DNA from: Trichosphaerium sp. ATCC 40318 | Taxonomy: Eukaryota > Discosea > Flabellinia > Trichosidae | Assembly (NCBI GenBank): GCA_038496445.1 | Contig: JALMLS010000531.1 | Coordinates: forward strand, 124,001-188,000 | Direction: 5' to 3' | DNA: 64,000 nt | Shown: piece by piece, positions 60,801 to 64,000 of the stretch | How positions within the stretch are numbered: position 1 is the first letter of the stretch | Layout of the letters: every line of letters starts with the position of its first letter | Position numbers and translations under genes: made by a program | The notes under the pieces: generated by a model | Databases searched by the model: none | What the model was told of the DNA's origin: nothing | What the model saw: only the letters and a program-made list of their open reading frames with translations

Positions 60801-63800
60801 CGTTGCAAGTACCTTCAACAGTACTCACACCATCAACGGTTGCAACACCATCAACAGTAGCTACCCCAGCAACTGTATTAACACCTTCGACATTGAACAC
60901 ACCTTCAACAGTGGTAACCCCAGGAACAATAAACGCACCAGCCACAGTGATCACGCCTACAACAGTTGTGACACCTTCGACCATTGCAACACCTGGAACG
61001 ATACAGACTCCTTCAACAATACAGACACCATCAACAGTGATCACACCGAGTGCTGTACAAACACCATCAACGTTGAGTGTTCCTTCAACTGTTGTTACAC
61101 CTTCTGCAATTCAAACGCCTTCAACAGTAGCAACACCTTCCACTATTGCAACACCATCAACAATCGTGTCACCTTCAACTGTCCAGACACCTAGCACAGT
61201 TCAAACACCATCGACTGTAGTAACCCCTTCAACTGTTGTAACCCCTAGTACTGTCCAGACACCTTCAACAGTAAACGTTCCATCAACAGTTTTGACGCCT
61301 TCAACTGTGAATGTACCTTCAACAGTTGCAACACCAGCAACGATCAGTACGCCATCCACAGTTGTGACACCCTCAACAATCCAGACACCTTCCACTTTTG
61401 TTGCACCTTCAACTGTTGTGACTCCATCAACTGTACAGACACCATCAACAATACAGACACCAAGGTACGCTTAACTATTCAAACAACATATTATTTCTCT
61501 GATTAATTATTTTGTAGTACAATACAGACACCGTCTACAACAATAACACCAAGTTCTGTTGTCAGTCCTGCAACGGTTAATGTACCTTCCACGATGGTCA
61601 CTCCTTCTGCAGTCGTTGTTCCATCCACAGTCGCAACACCTTCAACCATTGCTACGCCTTCAACAATAGTTGCACCATCCACGATTATCGCGCCATCAAC
61701 AGTTAATGTCCCATCTACGATAATAACACCAGCAACGGTGATGGTACCTTCAACATTGGCAACACCTTCAACGATACAGACGCCTTCGACAGTGGTAACT
61801 CCGTCTTCAGTTGTGAGCCCTTCAACTACGAACGTACCTTCGACAATGATCACGCCTTCAACTGTAATAACTCCTTCTACTTTGGCAACACCTTCAACTA
61901 TACAGACACCATCAACTTTGGCAACGCCTTCTACAATTCAGACACCATCAACAGTTGTCACACCTTCTTCAGTTGTGAGTCCAGCAACAGTTAATGTACC
62001 TTCGACTATGATCACACCTTCGACTGTTATGGTACCATCAACATTGGCGACACCATCAACAATACAGACGCCTTCAACAATAATAACGCCAACTGCAGTT
62101 GTCAGCCCTTCAACAGTGAATGTTCCAGCAACGATGATCAACCCGTCAACAGTTCAGACGCCTTCAACCTTGGCAACTCCATCCACGATACAAACACCAT
62201 CCACAGTGATAACGCCTTCTTCAGTTGTGAGTCCAGCGACTGTAAATGTTCCTTCAACAATGGTTAATCCTTCAACTGTGGTGACACCATCGACTTTGGC
62301 AACTCCTTCAACAATCCAGACACCTTCAACGATTGTTGCCCCAAGTACCATTATCACTCCTTCAACAGTCAATGTACCTTCGACTGTTGTTACGCCATCT
62401 AGTGTCGTAGCTCCTTCCACAGTGATTACACCGTCAACGATCATTACACCTTCGACTGTACAGACACCAAGGTAACCTCACAACATTAATCCCAGTTTAC
62501 TTATCCTTTGTGTAGTACAATTCAAACACCTTCGACAGTAATCACGCCTTCATCAGTTGTAAGTCCAGCAACGGTTAACGTACCTTCAACAATGCTCAAT
62601 CCATCAACTGTGATGACTCCTTCCACCTTGGCGACTCCTTCAACAATACAGACACCATCGACAGTGATCACACCTAGTGCTGTGCAAACGCCATCAACGT
62701 TGAGTGTTCCTTCAACAGTAGTTACACCTTCTGCAATTCAGACACCTTCAACAATTGCAACACCTTCCACTATCGCAACACCATCTACTGTTCAGACACC
62801 AAGGTACACAAACATCATTTTATGTAACATAAATTAACTTTATTGTAGTACAATACAAACTCCATCGACGATTATCACACCTTCATCTGTTGTGAGTCCA
62901 TCAACAGTCAATGTTCCTTCAACGATGGTTAATCCATCAACTGTGATGACGCCTTCCACTTTGGCCACGCCTTCAACAATACAGACACCGTCTACGATCA
63001 TAACACCGAGTGCTGTACAAACACCATCTACGTTGAGTGTTCCTTCAACAGTAGTTACACCTTCAGCGATACAAACGCCGTCTACTATTGCAACACCTTC
63101 CACGATTGCAACGCCATCAACGGTGCAGACGCCAAGGCACGTAACTAATGAGATTTTACTTTATTAACTTGTTACTAGTACCATCCAAACACCTTCAACA
63201 ACGATCACACCATCTTCAGTTGTATCTCCGGCCACTGTCAATGTCCCATCGACAGTGATTACACCATCCACTATTATTACACCGTCAAGTGTTGCGACAC
63301 CTTCGACGATCCAGACACCATCAACAGTAATCACACCTTCCTCAGTCGTAAGTCCAGCAACAGTGAACGTGCCATCAACGATGATCACTCCATCTACAGT
63401 GATGGCTCCTTCAACATTGGCAACGCCTTCAACAATACAGACACCTTCTACGACTATAACACCAACAGCTGTTGTGAGCCCGGCCACTGTTAATGTGCCG
63501 TCAACAATGCTTACTCCTTCCGCTGTTGTTGTACCTTCGACAGTTGCAACTCCTTCAACAATTGTAGCCCCATCAACAGTTGTTACCCCGTCTACTATCA
63601 GCACACCGTCTACTGTACAAACTCCAAGGTAAGTAATAACTATCTAAGACAAACAAATGCACCTAACAACTTTGTAGTACGATACAGACACCAGCAACCA
63701 TAGTCACACCTTCCTCGGTAGTGAGTCCAGCAACAGTGAATGTACCTTCAACGATGATCACTCCTTCGACGGTGATGGTCCCTTCAACACAGGCAACGCC

Positions 63801-64000
63801 TTCCACTATTGCAACCCCTTCAACTATTGTGGCTCCTTCGACAGTGATCACCCCTTCAACAATAGTTGCACCGTCCACTGTGGTAACACCATCAACAATC
63901 AGCACTCCATCAACAACGATAACACCGAGTGCTGTGCAGACACCATCAACATTGAGCGTTCCTTCAACAGTTGTTACACCTTCAGCAATACAAACACCAT
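51856..64000 (+). CDS. Giant secreted hexapeptide-repeat protein (3' partial)
   Basis: ATG 51856 opens a signal peptide (MLLHSLVILLGLLQLFSHV) followed by SLPLIDNFHVNTPAL and GSSILGGERDMLAL. This 'D.F....GGERD' start is known from secreted bacterial and protist proteins. Beta-rich exons with paired cysteines follow (LRCEVTGNADPPPELIVEVG, VDVMISCEAETPSGQVATSS, TIIRCTF-like). From 53808 the protein becomes a Thr/Pro/Ser repeat that fills the rest of the window and runs off the edge: at least ~500 copies of [IVLM]-x-[TVS]-P-[SAG]-[TSA], over 3,000 residues, in eighteen exons. No stop, anchor or other domain is reached. Introns in the non-repeat part include 52072-52493 (uncertain; may hide a small exon), 53583-53660 or so, and 53883-53933. 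Likely an extracellular coat, stalk or wall protein with dense O-glycosylation. Confidence 0.85.
53934..64000 (+). repeat. 18-bp / hexapeptide tandem repeat array split by phase-2 introns
   Basis: Coding unit of 18 nt encoding T-[IVLM]-x-T-P-S. Complete exons are 53934-54383, 54431-54520, 54584-54835, 54879-55868, 55914-56201, 56247-57290, 57336-57749, 57802-57963, 58012-58173, 58226-58477, 58526-59227, 59276-60445, 60493-61464, 61518-62471, 62516-62803, 62849-63136 and 63179-63628. Lengths are 450, 90, 252, 990, 288, 1044, 414, 162, 162, 252, 702, 1170, 972, 954, 288, 288 and 450 nt, all multiples of 18 (496 units). The last exon starts at 63678 and is cut by the edge. Third codon positions vary freely while the peptide is kept, so the array is old or under protein-level selection. 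Confidence 0.93.
63137..63178 (+). other. GC-AG intron in the repeat array
   Basis: CCAAG|GCACGTAACTAATGAG ... TTACTAG. Its sister intron at 59228-59275 has the same body (CTTAACTAATGAGATTTTA) but begins GTACTT, so a T-to-C change at intron position 2 after duplication is the simplest reading. Confidence 0.8.

Noticed and set aside
53781-63905. Many long antisense open frames rich in V-x-G-V (for example 53781-54359 and 58658-59194)
   Set aside because: They are mirror images of the T-P-S hexapeptide array. The repeat codons carry no stops on the opposite strand, so these frames arise automatically and end at the introns.

Overview
The window is nuclear DNA from a eukaryote with small, densely packed, intron-rich genes on both strands. 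Evidence: about 170 spliceosomal introns (hand count), most 41-150 nt long, usually starting GTACGT, GTAAGT or GTATGT and ending TAG; no operons or Shine-Dalgarno sites; and clear eukaryotic housekeeping genes. These are CCR4-NOT subunit 4, Mediator subunit 18, RNA polymerase III subunit RPC6, splicing factor SF3A2, a RhoGEF/PH/Kelch protein and a CAMK-type kinase. The standard genetic code fits every gene. A unicellular or simple eukaryote is likely, but I cannot name the lineage. All gene models were spliced by hand from reading frame and splice sites. Exact starts and single introns are less certain than the protein families.

Layout. 1-11.8 kb: the end of a Lys-rich gene, a secreted/anchored surface protein, an SH3 protein (minus), MED18, a HAD-fold protein and a MORN-repeat protein. 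12.2-29.7 kb: CNOT4, ankyrin exons followed by (and perhaps spliced to) a RhoGEF-PH-Kelch gene, a TudS-like DUF523/DUF1722 protein, two leucine-rich-repeat genes, RPC6 (minus) and a small basic protein. 30-32.8 kb: a LamG-like membrane-anchored surface protein with a Thr/Pro stalk. 33-43.5 kb: accessory region with three copies of one unknown gene (two minus, one plus), a hAT-type MITE inside another gene, a six-repeat protein ending in a PD-(D/E)XK-like nuclease domain, a MORN-like fragment and two tandem helix-hairpin-helix mini-genes. 43.7-51.5 kb: an F-box-like/CxxC protein, an unknown multi-exon protein, the kinase and SF3A2. 51.9-64 kb and beyond: one giant secreted protein gene made almost entirely of a hexapeptide repeat.

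The most striking signals are these. (1) In the giant gene every complete repeat exon is an exact multiple of 18 nt, and every intron splits the same Ser codon of the hexapeptide, so any exon can be gained or lost without breaking register. (2) GC-AG introns are unusually common (seven inferred), including one whose duplicated sister intron still has GT. (3) The MITE supplies its own splice donor through its target-site duplication, so it could be removed in frame as a new intron. (4) The three-copy gene family has a Cys/His pattern reminiscent of CheD/NTAN1-type deamidases.
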